NCBI GenBank assembly: GCA_963704155.1
Contig: CAVPHF010000033.1
Span: forward strand, 1-64,000
Direction of reading: 5' to 3'
Origin: Thiohalocapsa sp963704155
GTDB taxonomy: Bacteria; Pseudomonadota; Gammaproteobacteria; Chromatiales; Chromatiaceae
DNA: 64,000 bases
In this document: positions 18,820-26,088 of the stretch, one piece after another
Numbering within the stretch: the stretch's first letter is position 1
Layout of the letters: each line of letters starts with the position of its first letter
Position numbers and translations under genes: made by a program
Notes under the pieces: generated by a model
Databases searched by the model: none
Told to the model about the DNA's origin: nothing
The model's input: only the letters and a program-made list of their open reading frames with translations

Positions 18820-19407
18820 ATGTTCGATATCGTCAAAGACATCTTCAAGAAACTGTTCACTGGCAGTTCGGCCGACAAAGTGGCTCCGAGCCAACCCGAG
18901 GGATCGATCGCTGCGGCGACGCCGAAGCCCCAGCCGACGCCTGAGCCGACGCCTGAGCGGATGCAGGCGCCCGCGACCGCCGCGGAAGCCGTGTCCGATC
19001 GCGCGCCGACCGCGGCGCCGGTTGCACCTGAGCCGAGAGCGGCCGAGACGGCCGCCGGGCCCAGGTCTGAGCCGGAGGCGGCGCCAAGACCCGCTGCTAC
19101 GGCATCGCCCGCCGTTGTGAAATCTGGCGGCGCCGAGCCTGCTGCCAAAAAGGCCGCATCAAAGAAGGCCGCTGCAAAGAAGGTGACGGCGCAGCAGACC
19201 GCGCCAAGGAAGACGGCTGCCAAGCAGGGTGTAAGCGAACCGGCCAAGACTCCCGACTTGTCCGCTGGCCAGGCCTCGGCGACCAAGACGCCGGCCGCCA
19301 AGAAAGCGGCCGCGAAGAAGACTGCATCGAAGAAGGTCCCTGCCAAGAAGCAAGTGGCCAAGAAGACCGCGGCGAAGAAGGCGCCGATGCCTAAGGGCTC
19401 GGACTAG
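18820..19407 (+). CDS. Histone H1-like Lys/Ala-rich protein
   Basis: A 195-residue low-complexity protein. The first 25 residues form an ordered-looking amphipathic start (MFDIVKDIFKKLFTGSSADK). Residues 30-105 are a Pro/Ala/Glu-rich linker. From about 105 the chain is made of AAKKAA, KKTASKK and KKAAAKK units like the C-terminal tails of eukaryotic histone H1 and bacterial H1-like proteins. Such tails bind DNA or polyphosphate without sequence specificity. The opening differs from AlgP/AlgR3-type proteins, so a hybrid role is possible. It lies just downstream of the nif block in the convergent direction and need not be functionally linked. Confidence 0.7.
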   Translation: MFDIVKDIFKKLFTGSSADKVAPSQPEGSIAAATPKPQPTPEPTPERMQAPATAAEAVSDRAPTAAPVAPEPRAAETAAGPRSEPEAAPRPAATASPAVVKSGGAEPAAKKAASKKAAAKKVTAQQTAPRKTAAKQGVSEPAKTPDLSAGQASATKTPAAKKAAAKKTASKKVPAKKQVAKKTAAKKAPMPKGSD

Positions 19408-19446
19408 CCGCGGTTAGGCGTTTGACAGGGATTGCCTTGTCGCCTG

Positions 19447-19749
19447 TCAGGCTGCAGCGGCCTGCGGCTGATGGCTCAGGCAGCCCTTGGGACAGACGCG
19501 CGAACAAGATTCGCATCCGATACAGTCGAGCAGGTTCTTGAGGTTCATGACCATGCCCGGCGCCTCGTCGAAGTCGTCGTCGAAATCGTCATCGTCGTCG
19601 AGTTCATCGCGGTCGATAAGTTCGAAGACGTCGCGCGGGCAGACCTTGTAGCAGCGCCCGCAGCCGATGCAGAGGCCTTGGTCGAGGTCGACGATGAAGG
19701 CGGGGGTCCAAGCGGCGCCGCCTCGGGTCAGGCCGGTGATGGTGCTCAT
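19447..19749 (-). CDS. fdxB: Nif-specific ferredoxin III
   Basis: A 100-residue ferredoxin with two [4Fe-4S] motifs: CIGCGRCYKVCP near residue 28 and CIGCESCSRVCPKG near 75. Between them is the acidic insert typical of nif ferredoxin III, here unusually rich in Asp (DELDDDDDFDDDFDEAPG). Family members (FdxB) donate electrons in nitrogenase assembly or function. It is the last gene of the leftward nifE-N-X series, 46 bp after the DUF683-type gene, and should share the upstream sigma-54 promoter. Confidence 0.93.
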   Translation of the reverse strand: MSTITGLTRGGAAWTPAFIVDLDQGLCIGCGRCYKVCPRDVFELIDRDELDDDDDFDDDFDEAPGMVMNLKNLLDCIGCESCSRVCPKGCLSHQPQAAAA

Positions 19750-19795
19750 TGCTGTTTGCTCCGTTGCTGGGTTGTTTGGATGGCCGGCGCCGGCG

Positions 19796-20008
19796 TCAGG
19801 CGGTTGCCTCAGCAGCCTTGAGCCTGGCGGTTGCCTCGGCCCAGGCCTGGCATGCGGCGTAGGTGGCTTGAGCCACGTCCGGGATCTCTTCGTAGGCGGC
19901 CGGCAAACGTTCTTCGACCAGGTCGTGCAGCTCGCTCGCGCGTTCGCTCGCGATGCGCTTGGCCTTTTTGACCGCCTTTTCGAGTGCCTTGATGTCGTCT
20001 TCAGTCAT
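19796..20008 (-). CDS. DUF683 / CCE_0567-family nif-associated protein
   Basis: A 70-residue helical protein starting at ATG 20008 (MTEDDIKALEKAVKKAKRIA, then SERASELHDLVEERLPAAYE). It is predicted as a coiled pair of helices, the pattern of the CCE_0567/DUF683 family found in almost every nif cluster between the NifX-associated gene and a ferredoxin. Its cyanobacterial relative was reported as a small metal-binding helical protein; its exact role is not settled. An upstream in-frame start at 20071 is possible but would add residues unlike the family. Confidence 0.88.
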   Translation of the reverse strand: MTEDDIKALEKAVKKAKRIASERASELHDLVEERLPAAYEEIPDVAQATYAACQAWAEATARLKAAEATA

Positions 20009-20158
20009 AGGTTTGTTGCTCCAGGATCCGTTACGCGGTGCGGGCAAAGCGTTTCGGGTCACGAGAAGCAAGGAATGCCGCGATTCGGCCAGGCGATCAC
20101 TGCCCGGGCGGATGCGGCCTTCCTCGACATTCGCCCCTTGAAACTCGCGACTTGCCGA

Positions 20159-20632
20159 TCAGAGTCCTGCGGCCTCAGCGTGCTGCCCGATCAGCGCCAG
20201 GGCCACGGACAGGATTTTGTCGGCGTCGTCTTTCATCTTGCCCAGCGTCTCGAAGCCGAAGCGATGGACATCGCGCAGCGTGCGGTCCATGACCACCAGC
20301 TTGCCGACGATGATCAGCACGCGGCCGAAGCCCTCGTGGGTGAGGTTGATCATCGGCGTCGCCATCAGGCCGCATTCCTTCTCGATCAGCGCCGAGATGG
20401 CGTTGTAGAAGACCTTGACCCGGGCGATGACGATCTCGTCCGGGTCGCCGATGATGGGTATCTCGCGCTTCTTCTCCTTGGTCAGGACGAACGGCTCGAG
20501 GATCTCGGCGGCGGACAGGTCGTCGTAGCTGCCATAGGGATCGATGGCGCGCATCTGCCGGATCATCTCGACACCGAAGTCCGTGCTCAGGATCGGGTCG
20601 TCGGCGGCGATGTTGGCCGTGGCGACTGTCAT
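20159..20632 (-). CDS. NifX-associated nitrogen fixation protein (DUF269)
   Basis: A 157-residue protein with the DUF269 core: FGVEMIRQMRAIDPYGSYDD, EPFVLTKEKKREIPIIGDPD, FGRVLIIVGKLVVMDRTLRD and VHRFGFETLGKM. The family always travels with nifX and nifEN and is thought to aid FeMo-cofactor trafficking; the mechanism is unknown. It is separated from nifX by rseC, which is not the usual neighbour order. Length is normal for the family. Confidence 0.92.
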   Translation of the reverse strand: MTVATANIAADDPILSTDFGVEMIRQMRAIDPYGSYDDLSAAEILEPFVLTKEKKREIPIIGDPDEIVIARVKVFYNAISALIEKECGLMATPMINLTHEGFGRVLIIVGKLVVMDRTLRDVHRFGFETLGKMKDDADKILSVALALIGQHAEAAGL

Positions 20633-20683
20633 GGGGCATTCCTCATGGTTGTTTCGTGTTTGGAGTTTGCTGGCCGGGCGCGT

Positions 20684-21166
20684 TCAGCCGCCGACGGCGG
20701 GGTGAATCGGCTCCAACCGGACGAGCGCCGCCGCCGGTACACGGCGCAGCAGCAGCGGGCGAAATCTCGCCTTCGCGCCGGTGCCGCCGGTAATGACACC
20801 GGCGAGCCAGAGGCCGAGCAGTAGACCGGCCAGGCTCCCGAGCACGCCGATCGAGTCGCCGAGCCCGGCCTGCTCGGCGGCGCCCGCGGCGCCGATGAAC
20901 GCCAACAACGGCAGCAGATAGGCGACCAGCGACGCGCGCACCAGCAGCGGGCCGCGGATGCCAACGACCACCTGCTCGCCGGGCGCAAGACCGATGGGAT
21001 CCAGGACCCGCAGTCGTGTGGCATTGCCGTTGCCGAATAGCTTGGCGACCACGGAGGTTCCGCAGCGCGTGCCGGCATGGCAGGCCGAGCAGCTGCTCTG
21101 GCGTCGCACCTCGAGCAGTGCGGCGCCGTCAGCGACCGCGATCACCGTGGCTTGTTGTTCAATCAT
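20684..21166 (-). CDS. rseC: RseC/MucC-family membrane protein in nif operon
   Basis: A 160-residue protein. The N-terminal part has four Cys (SSCSACHAGTRCGTSVVAK, residues 25-43) and the phrase RVLDPIGLAPGEQVVVGI. Two membrane helices follow (LLVRASLVAYLLPLLAFIGA and LGSLAGLLLGLWLAGVI). This is the RseC layout; in E. coli RseC works with the Rsx/Rnf electron-transfer complex to reduce SoxR. Here it sits between nifX and the DUF269 gene, with 51 and 118 bp gaps and on the same strand. That suggests a link between an Rnf-type complex and nitrogenase reductant supply. The linkage is inferred from position. Confidence 0.85.
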   Translation of the reverse strand: MIEQQATVIAVADGAALLEVRRQSSCSACHAGTRCGTSVVAKLFGNGNATRLRVLDPIGLAPGEQVVVGIRGPLLVRASLVAYLLPLLAFIGAAGAAEQAGLGDSIGVLGSLAGLLLGLWLAGVITGGTGAKARFRPLLLRRVPAAALVRLEPIHPAVGG

Positions 21167-21284
21167 GCGTCGTCTCGTTTCAGAAGGAGCTAGGGGCCGA
21201 AAACCTCATCTAACCGTGTTTCCGGTGCGGGGCAGGAGGCTCCGTCTGATTGTTGGCCAGGATGGCCAATCAATCAGTCTCTCC

Positions 21285-21764
21285 TTAGGACTCGTTCCAG
21301 CCTTCCATCTCCATGGTCTCGAAGCGGTCGGCCGCGCGCGGCCGGCGTCGATCGATGGCGCGCGCCAGCCAGACGCTGGGGCCGTCGCGCAGCTCGCGCT
21401 GCAGCCCGCGCAGCAGTGCGCTGATGGAGGTGTTCGGCGCCACCTTGATGGGCTGGATGCCCTTGACCTTGAGCCGGCCGACCGCCGAGGCGCCCACGGC
21501 CAGACAGTAAACGGCGACGCAGTCGGCCAGGGCGTCGATCTTGGCGCCGAGCTTGTCCTCGTTGCCGTCCATGTCCAGGCGGCCGAACTGGGTGACCTCG
21601 AGCAGCTCGCAGCGCCCCGGCTCCAGGCTGTAGATGACGAAGCCCTCGGCGGCGCCGAAATGTTGATCGACGTGGCGCCGGTCGGCGCTGGCGAATGCGA
21701 TCCGCACCGCCGGCACCGCGTCCTCGTCATCGCTGACGATCTTGAGCTTGCGTTGCAGCGTCAT
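21285..21764 (-). CDS. nifX: FeMo-cofactor carrier protein NifX
   Basis: A 159-residue NifX. The conserved opening VRIAFASADRRHVDQHFGAA then EGFVIYSLEPGRCELLEVTQ is the dinitrogenase iron-molybdenum cofactor-binding fold. It continues with CVAVYCLAVGASAVGRLKVK and GIQPIKVAPNTSISALLRGL. NifX binds NifB-co and the VK-cluster while NifEN is at work, handing the precursor onward. It follows nifN by 61 bp. Length is normal. Confidence 0.93.
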   Translation of the reverse strand: MTLQRKLKIVSDDEDAVPAVRIAFASADRRHVDQHFGAAEGFVIYSLEPGRCELLEVTQFGRLDMDGNEDKLGAKIDALADCVAVYCLAVGASAVGRLKVKGIQPIKVAPNTSISALLRGLQRELRDGPSVWLARAIDRRRPRAADRFETMEMEGWNES

Positions 21765-21825
21765 GGGCTGTGATCACCTCCTTTAGCGTATCGGCTAGCG
21801 TATCGAGGCGGGCGCGGCCAGGGGT

Positions 21826-23235
21826 TCAGGCGGCCCGTTCCGCGTCTGGCCATTGTTTGAGGCGCGAGCGGTATGGGTGGATCTCGCCCTTCTCCAGCCC
21901 GAGCATGATGTTGGCGAGGTCGAACAGCGTTTGGCGGCTGCCCTGGTACCCGATCCAGCAGCGCTGATAGCCGCCGACCAGGTCGAACTGCGGAAAGCCG
22001 GCGCGCAGCAGCGGGATGCCGAGCCGTTCCGCGGTGTGCGCACCATGCGAGTTGCAGATCATGACCTCGGCACCATGGATGCGCGCGGCCAGCTCGAGGT
22101 CTTCTAGATCGCCGATCTTGACCTGATCGGCACGCACAGACTTTAGGCTGGGGGCGTTGGCCGGGGCGACGGCAGCGACGGTCTCGGCACCCATGCCGGC
22201 GAGCAGCTCGGAGAACGCCAGCAGCAGGTCGGGGTCGGCGGCGACCGCGAAGCGACCCTGGCCGAGCGAGAAGTGCGCATCGAGCATTGCGTCCTGGAGC
22301 TGAGAGCGTTGGCGCGTGATGCGCTCCGGCACCGGCTCGCCGCTGATCTCGGCCAGCGCCGTGATGAATCTGTCCATGGCGGCGAGCCCCATCAGATGCG
22401 GGAAGCGGTAGTCGGGCACGCCCGTGCGCTCGGCCAAGGCGTCCGCGGCGCCGTGCATCGAGCCGCCGATGACCAGGGTCGCGACGGCGTCGCCGAGGTT
22501 GTCGAGCTCGTCGAGCGGCGTACCGCCGATGGTGAGCGGGCTGAAGTCCGTGTCCACCAAGTGGCCGTCCAAGGCGTCGGAGAGGTCCGGCAGCAGCAGC
22601 GGGCGCAGCCTGAAGCGCTCCAGCAAGTCCTTCAGGTGCTCGATGTCGCCGACGCTCAGATGCGATCCCGCGAGCACGTTGACCTGGCGCCGGCGGCGGC
22701 CCGGCTTGGTGCCGGCGACAGTGGCCTTCGGCACCAGGGTCTCGATGATGGCCTTGACGCCGGCGTTGAAGCCGCTCTCGAGGCAGCCGACGTAGTCGGG
22801 CGTCGACACGGGAACGACCGCCACGCCCTCAAACTGCGGATAGACGGTGCGAAACTGATGCACGGCGCGGCGCAGGTCTGCGCCCTGGGTCTCGACCAGT
22901 CCGGTGGTCGGTACGCCGATCAAGGCCGGCTGGTGTTTTTCGCAGATGGTCTTCAAACCGGCGACGACGCTGTCGTCGCCGCCCATGATGGTGCTGACCT
23001 GGTCCATTGCCGTGGTCTGCATCGGCATCGGCTCGCGAAAATGCTGGATGAAGAAGATCTTGCCGAACGCCGTGCAGCCCTGCGATCCGTGCAGCATGGG
23101 CAGACAGCGATGCATCCCGAGAAAGGCCAGGGTGGCGCCAAGGGTCGAGCTTGCCTTGAGCGGGCTCACCGACAACGCCTTGTTGCGCTTGACGATGGTC
23201 GGTCCGGCGGTGCCGCAACTGCGCTGATCAGGCAT
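21826..23235 (-). CDS. nifN: Nitrogenase iron-molybdenum cofactor assembly protein NifN
   Basis: A 469-residue homologue of the nitrogenase beta subunit that forms the NifE2N2 scaffold for FeMo-cofactor maturation. Features seen are the conserved Cys in MLHGSQGCTAFGKIFFIQHF, IGVPTTGLVETQGADL, the GGDDSV region, VIGGSMHGAADALAERTGVP and the C-terminal RAGFPQFDLVGGYQRCWIGY. The first codons overlap the end of nifE by 8 bases, indicating coupled translation. It has the usual length and no obvious defects. Confidence 0.96.
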   Translation of the reverse strand: MPDQRSCGTAGPTIVKRNKALSVSPLKASSTLGATLAFLGMHRCLPMLHGSQGCTAFGKIFFIQHFREPMPMQTTAMDQVSTIMGGDDSVVAGLKTICEKHQPALIGVPTTGLVETQGADLRRAVHQFRTVYPQFEGVAVVPVSTPDYVGCLESGFNAGVKAIIETLVPKATVAGTKPGRRRRQVNVLAGSHLSVGDIEHLKDLLERFRLRPLLLPDLSDALDGHLVDTDFSPLTIGGTPLDELDNLGDAVATLVIGGSMHGAADALAERTGVPDYRFPHLMGLAAMDRFITALAEISGEPVPERITRQRSQLQDAMLDAHFSLGQGRFAVAADPDLLLAFSELLAGMGAETVAAVAPANAPSLKSVRADQVKIGDLEDLELAARIHGAEVMICNSHGAHTAERLGIPLLRAGFPQFDLVGGYQRCWIGYQGSRQTLFDLANIMLGLEKGEIHPYRSRLKQWPDAERAA

Positions 23236-24727
23236 TGGCCCACTCCAGTGCGGTCGTCGTGATTGGTGTGGATGGCTCGTCGGGGCGCGCGGACTCCTCG
23301 CCGTCGCCGGCGCCGTCGATTGCTTCCGAAAGCGGCGCTGTCAGGCTCCAGGGCGGGGCGCTGCGCACGGCCGGCCAGATCGGGCTCTCGATGGTCAGGC
23401 ACAGCTGGCGGGCCAGCTCCAGCATGCCGTCGTAGCCGGCGTAGCCGAAATCGCGCTCCTGATTGATGTCGAGGAAGGGCATGCGGGCCTTGAGCGCCGT
23501 ATACATGTTGCGGCCGCCAGCGATCAGGATGTCGACGTCTTGCGCTCGGCACATGTCCAAGAGCGCACGCGGGTTGCCTTCATCGAGCATCACCGCGTCC
23601 TCACCCATCAGCTCGCGAATGCGCGCCTTGTCCTCTTCGGTCGACTTGCGCGTGCCGCTGGCGACTACGGTCATGCCGAGATCCTGCAAGGCGGCAATGA
23701 TCGACCAGGATTTGACGCCGCCGGTATAGAGCAGCACGCGTTTGCCGGCCAGGCGTTGGCGCCAGGGCTGCAGCAGTGCGTCGATGCGCGCCTCTTCGCG
23801 GGCGATCACGGACTCGGTGCGTTTGCCGAGGTCGGCATCACCGATGATGCGGGCGAAGTCGCGCAGCGCCTGCGAGACATCATTCACGCCATAGAAGCTG
23901 CCCTCGAACCAGGGCGTGCCGAACGCCTCCTGCAGCTTGCGCGCGACGTTGATCATGGCCTTGGAGCAGACCATCATGTTGACCTCTGAGCGGTGCATCG
24001 TCTGCACCTCGCGGAAGCGGGCGTCCCCCGACAGCGTGCACAGCACACGCAGGCCCAGCTCGTCGAGCAGCGGCAGCACGTGCCAGAGTTCGCCGGCGAT
24101 GTTGTACTCGCCGACCAGGGTCACGTCGTGCACCCTGAAGTCGCCGTGCTCGATACCGGCAGGTACCGGATCGGGCTCACGGCCGCCGCAGACCTGATTG
24201 ACCATGGACTCGCCGGCAATGCGGTTGCCGAGATTCTTGGTGCCGTAGAACCCTGCCGCGTCCACTGAGATCACCGGCGTGCCCCAACGCTTCGCGGCGG
24301 CCTTGCAGACGGCGTCGACGTCGTCGCCGATCAGTGCCGGGACGCAGGTGTTGTAGACGAACACGGCCGCCGGCTGATAGCTGTCGATGGCCTGCTTGAT
24401 GGCATGGAAGAGCCGCTTCTCGCCGCGGCCCATGATGATGTCCTGCTCGGTCAGGTCGGTGGTCATACCGAGCTTGAACAGCTTGGGCCCGGACGAGCGC
24501 GTGCCGCGGTTGTCCCAGGAGTTGCCGGCGCAGGCGATCGAACCGTGCACGATGTGCGCCACGTCGGCGATTGGCAGCAGTGCGATCTGCGCGCCGTCGA
24601 ACGAGCAGCCGCCGGCCGTCGCGCCGGGCTTCGGCTTGGCACAGCCGGACTTGGCCCCTGGCGCGGCCTTGGCGTTGTGTGAGCAGGCCGGTTCATCGAG
24701 CAGCGCGGCGATGTCTTTTTGCTTCAT
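23228..24727 (-). CDS. nifE: Nitrogenase iron-molybdenum cofactor assembly protein NifE
   Basis: A 499-residue NifE, homologue of the nitrogenase alpha subunit and partner of NifN. I start at ATG 24727 (MKQKDIAALLDEPACSHNAK), which is the family's usual opening; an in-frame ATG four codons upstream is less likely. Conserved parts are HGSIACAGNSWDNRG, DIIMGRGEKRLFHAI, VYNTCVPALIGDDVDAVCKA, GFYGTKNLGNRIAGE, LVGEYNIAGELWHV and GGRNMYTALKARMPFLDINQ. It carries a long C-terminal tail after residue 470 (Asp/Glu/Pro-rich) that overlaps nifN. It is the first gene of the leftward block, with a sigma-54 promoter sequence 36 bp upstream. Confidence 0.97.
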   Translation of the reverse strand: MKQKDIAALLDEPACSHNAKAAPGAKSGCAKPKPGATAGGCSFDGAQIALLPIADVAHIVHGSIACAGNSWDNRGTRSSGPKLFKLGMTTDLTEQDIIMGRGEKRLFHAIKQAIDSYQPAAVFVYNTCVPALIGDDVDAVCKAAAKRWGTPVISVDAAGFYGTKNLGNRIAGESMVNQVCGGREPDPVPAGIEHGDFRVHDVTLVGEYNIAGELWHVLPLLDELGLRVLCTLSGDARFREVQTMHRSEVNMMVCSKAMINVARKLQEAFGTPWFEGSFYGVNDVSQALRDFARIIGDADLGKRTESVIAREEARIDALLQPWRQRLAGKRVLLYTGGVKSWSIIAALQDLGMTVVASGTRKSTEEDKARIRELMGEDAVMLDEGNPRALLDMCRAQDVDILIAGGRNMYTALKARMPFLDINQERDFGYAGYDGMLELARQLCLTIESPIWPAVRSAPPWSLTAPLSEAIDGAGDGEESARPDEPSTPITTTALEWANA

Positions 24728-24762
24728 GCGCGATTCCAAGGGCTAAGCGTTGGAATGCTGGA

Positions 24763-24778
24763 AGCAGGAGTCGTGCCA
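24763..24778 (-). promoter_or_regulatory. Sigma-54 promoter of nifE
   Basis: On the minus strand TGGCACGACTCCTGCT matches the -24/-12 consensus TGGCAC-N5-TTGC with one change (CTGC). Transcription would start about 12 bp downstream, roughly 25 bp before the nifE start codon. Sigma-54 dependence is standard for nif operons. Confidence 0.8.
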
Positions 24779-24938
24779 TGCTGGCCTCTCGGCCATCCCA
24801 TGGTTTCCGCGACTGGGCTTGGACGCGATAAAGAGTGCGCGTTCCCGGGCCAGCGCGCGAGCGATTGCGCTGGGCTTTCAGGCCCGGAAACGGCCCGGAA
24901 TCGGCCTGTCAAAAGACCGCGCTGAGTAAGGCCAAGCT

Positions 24939-24954
24939 TGTCGCAAAGCCCACA
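24939..24954. promoter_or_regulatory. NifA upstream activator site between divergent sigma-54 promoters
   Basis: TGTCGCAAAGCCCACA fits the NifA-binding pattern TGT-N10-ACA exactly. It lies about 160 bp upstream of the nifE -24 element and about 118 bp upstream of the -24 element of the SIR2-like gene. It could serve either or both by DNA looping. I found no second exact copy in this 400-bp region. Confidence 0.7.
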
Positions 24955-25071
24955 AACCGGCTCGTCTGACAGATTTGCCACAGCGGGCAGGGGCTGCTCG
25001 CGGCCATGGCGATCACCGCCCCCGTTTCGATCGCACACCCGGGCCTAACATTGGACCAACGGGATCAGGAC

Positions 25072-25087
25072 TGGCACCGCGATTGCT
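25072..25087 (+). promoter_or_regulatory. Sigma-54 promoter of the SIR2-like gene
   Basis: TGGCACCGCGATTGCT matches TGGCAC-N5-TTGC perfectly on the plus strand, about 45 bp before ATG 25132. With the divergent nifE promoter and the shared TGT-N10-ACA site this makes a two-way NifA-controlled region. Confidence 0.82.
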
Positions 25088-25131
25088 AAGTCATCAGGAA
25101 TATCAGCAAAACCGACAGCCTGGACCTGCCC

Positions 25132-26010
25132 ATGCCTATGGACCTCAATAGTCTCGCCACCGCCGTGCAGCGGGGCGATGTCATTCCCTATCTCGGCCCT
25201 GGCGCCTTGGCCGGTGTGGTCGATACCGCTAGCGGTGAGCCGATGCCGGCCGACAGCGATAGCCTGATCCTGGCGCTCAACCAGGGCAGGCCGATGTCGC
25301 GGCGGTTGATGTGGGAATTCCCGCGCGCGGCGATGGACGTTGAACTCAAGCGCGGGCGCGGTGCCGTCAATCGATTCCTCGAGGCGACCTATGGCACGCG
25401 CGGCTGGACGCGGTCGCCGCTGCACGACTGGATCGCCGCGCTGGCGCCGTCCTATGTCATCGATATCAATCGCGACACCCAGCTGCAGGATTCGTACGCC
25501 CACTGCCCGCATACGCTGATCCGGGGTATTGCGCGGGTGGGCGGCAGCGACTACCGCTTCCGTATTCATGCCTACGATAAGGGTGCCTATCGCGAGGTGG
25601 ACCAGGAGGCGGTCGATCCGAGCCTGCCGATACTGTTCAAACCCATGGGCAGCCCGCGACCGGACGCCACCTACATTGCGTCTGATGCCGACTTCGTCGA
25701 CTACATCACCGAACTGATGGGCGGGTTCGCGATCCCGAGCTTCTTGAAGGCCTATCGGCTCGACCGCCGTTATCTGTTCCTGGGGCTGCGGATGACGCGC
25801 GATACCGAACGCATGGTGCTGTCGGACATCATCTATGGCGCCGCGCAGCCGGCGGGTTGGGCGTTGATCCCGGAGCCTACCGACAAGGAGCGGCGCTTCT
25901 GTCAGACGCGGGGAATCGAGATCATCGAGGCCGATATCCCTGATCTGCTAAGAGCGGCCGGTGTGCAGGAGGACGACCTGATCCCGGCTGGGCATGAGAT
26001 CGGCTGCTGA
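25132..26010 (+). CDS. SIR2-like domain protein, divergent from nifEN
   Basis: A 292-residue protein with the outline of a SIR2_2-type domain. It has a glycine loop near residue 20 (VIPYLGPGALAGV), a stand-in for the T-N-Y-D motif near 110 (SYVIDINRDTQLQDS), and ILFKPMGSPRPDATYIASDA near 165, where the family usually has K-x-H-G. RRYLFLGLRMTRD near 210 corresponds to the LLFIGYSLxD strand. The catalytic His position is Met here, so NAD hydrolysis or deacylation as in true sirtuins is doubtful. ATG 25132 and ATG 25138 are both possible starts. It stands alone behind its own perfect sigma-54 promoter and converges with glgA. Function is unknown; regulation suggests a role during nitrogen fixation. 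Confidence 0.75.
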   Translation: MPMDLNSLATAVQRGDVIPYLGPGALAGVVDTASGEPMPADSDSLILALNQGRPMSRRLMWEFPRAAMDVELKRGRGAVNRFLEATYGTRGWTRSPLHDWIAALAPSYVIDINRDTQLQDSYAHCPHTLIRGIARVGGSDYRFRIHAYDKGAYREVDQEAVDPSLPILFKPMGSPRPDATYIASDADFVDYITELMGGFAIPSFLKAYRLDRRYLFLGLRMTRDTERMVLSDIIYGAAQPAGWALIPEPTDKERRFCQTRGIEIIEADIPDLLRAAGVQEDDLIPAGHEIGC

Positions 26011-26048
26011 TGAAAAAAGTGACGAGGGGCTAGTGGTTGCATACGAAA

Positions 26049-26086
26049 CAGCGTCTCGGCTCGGCATACGTCGAGCCGAGACGCTG
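26049..26086. terminator. Bidirectional terminator hairpin
   Basis: A 15-bp perfect stem, CAGCGTCTCGGCTCG at 26049-26063 with CGAGCCGAGACGCTG at 26072-26086, closes an 8-base loop. It lies between the converging SIR2-like and glgA genes. There is no long T-run, so it may stop or stabilise transcripts rather than act as a classic intrinsic terminator. Confidence 0.6.
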
Positions 26087-26088
26087 GG

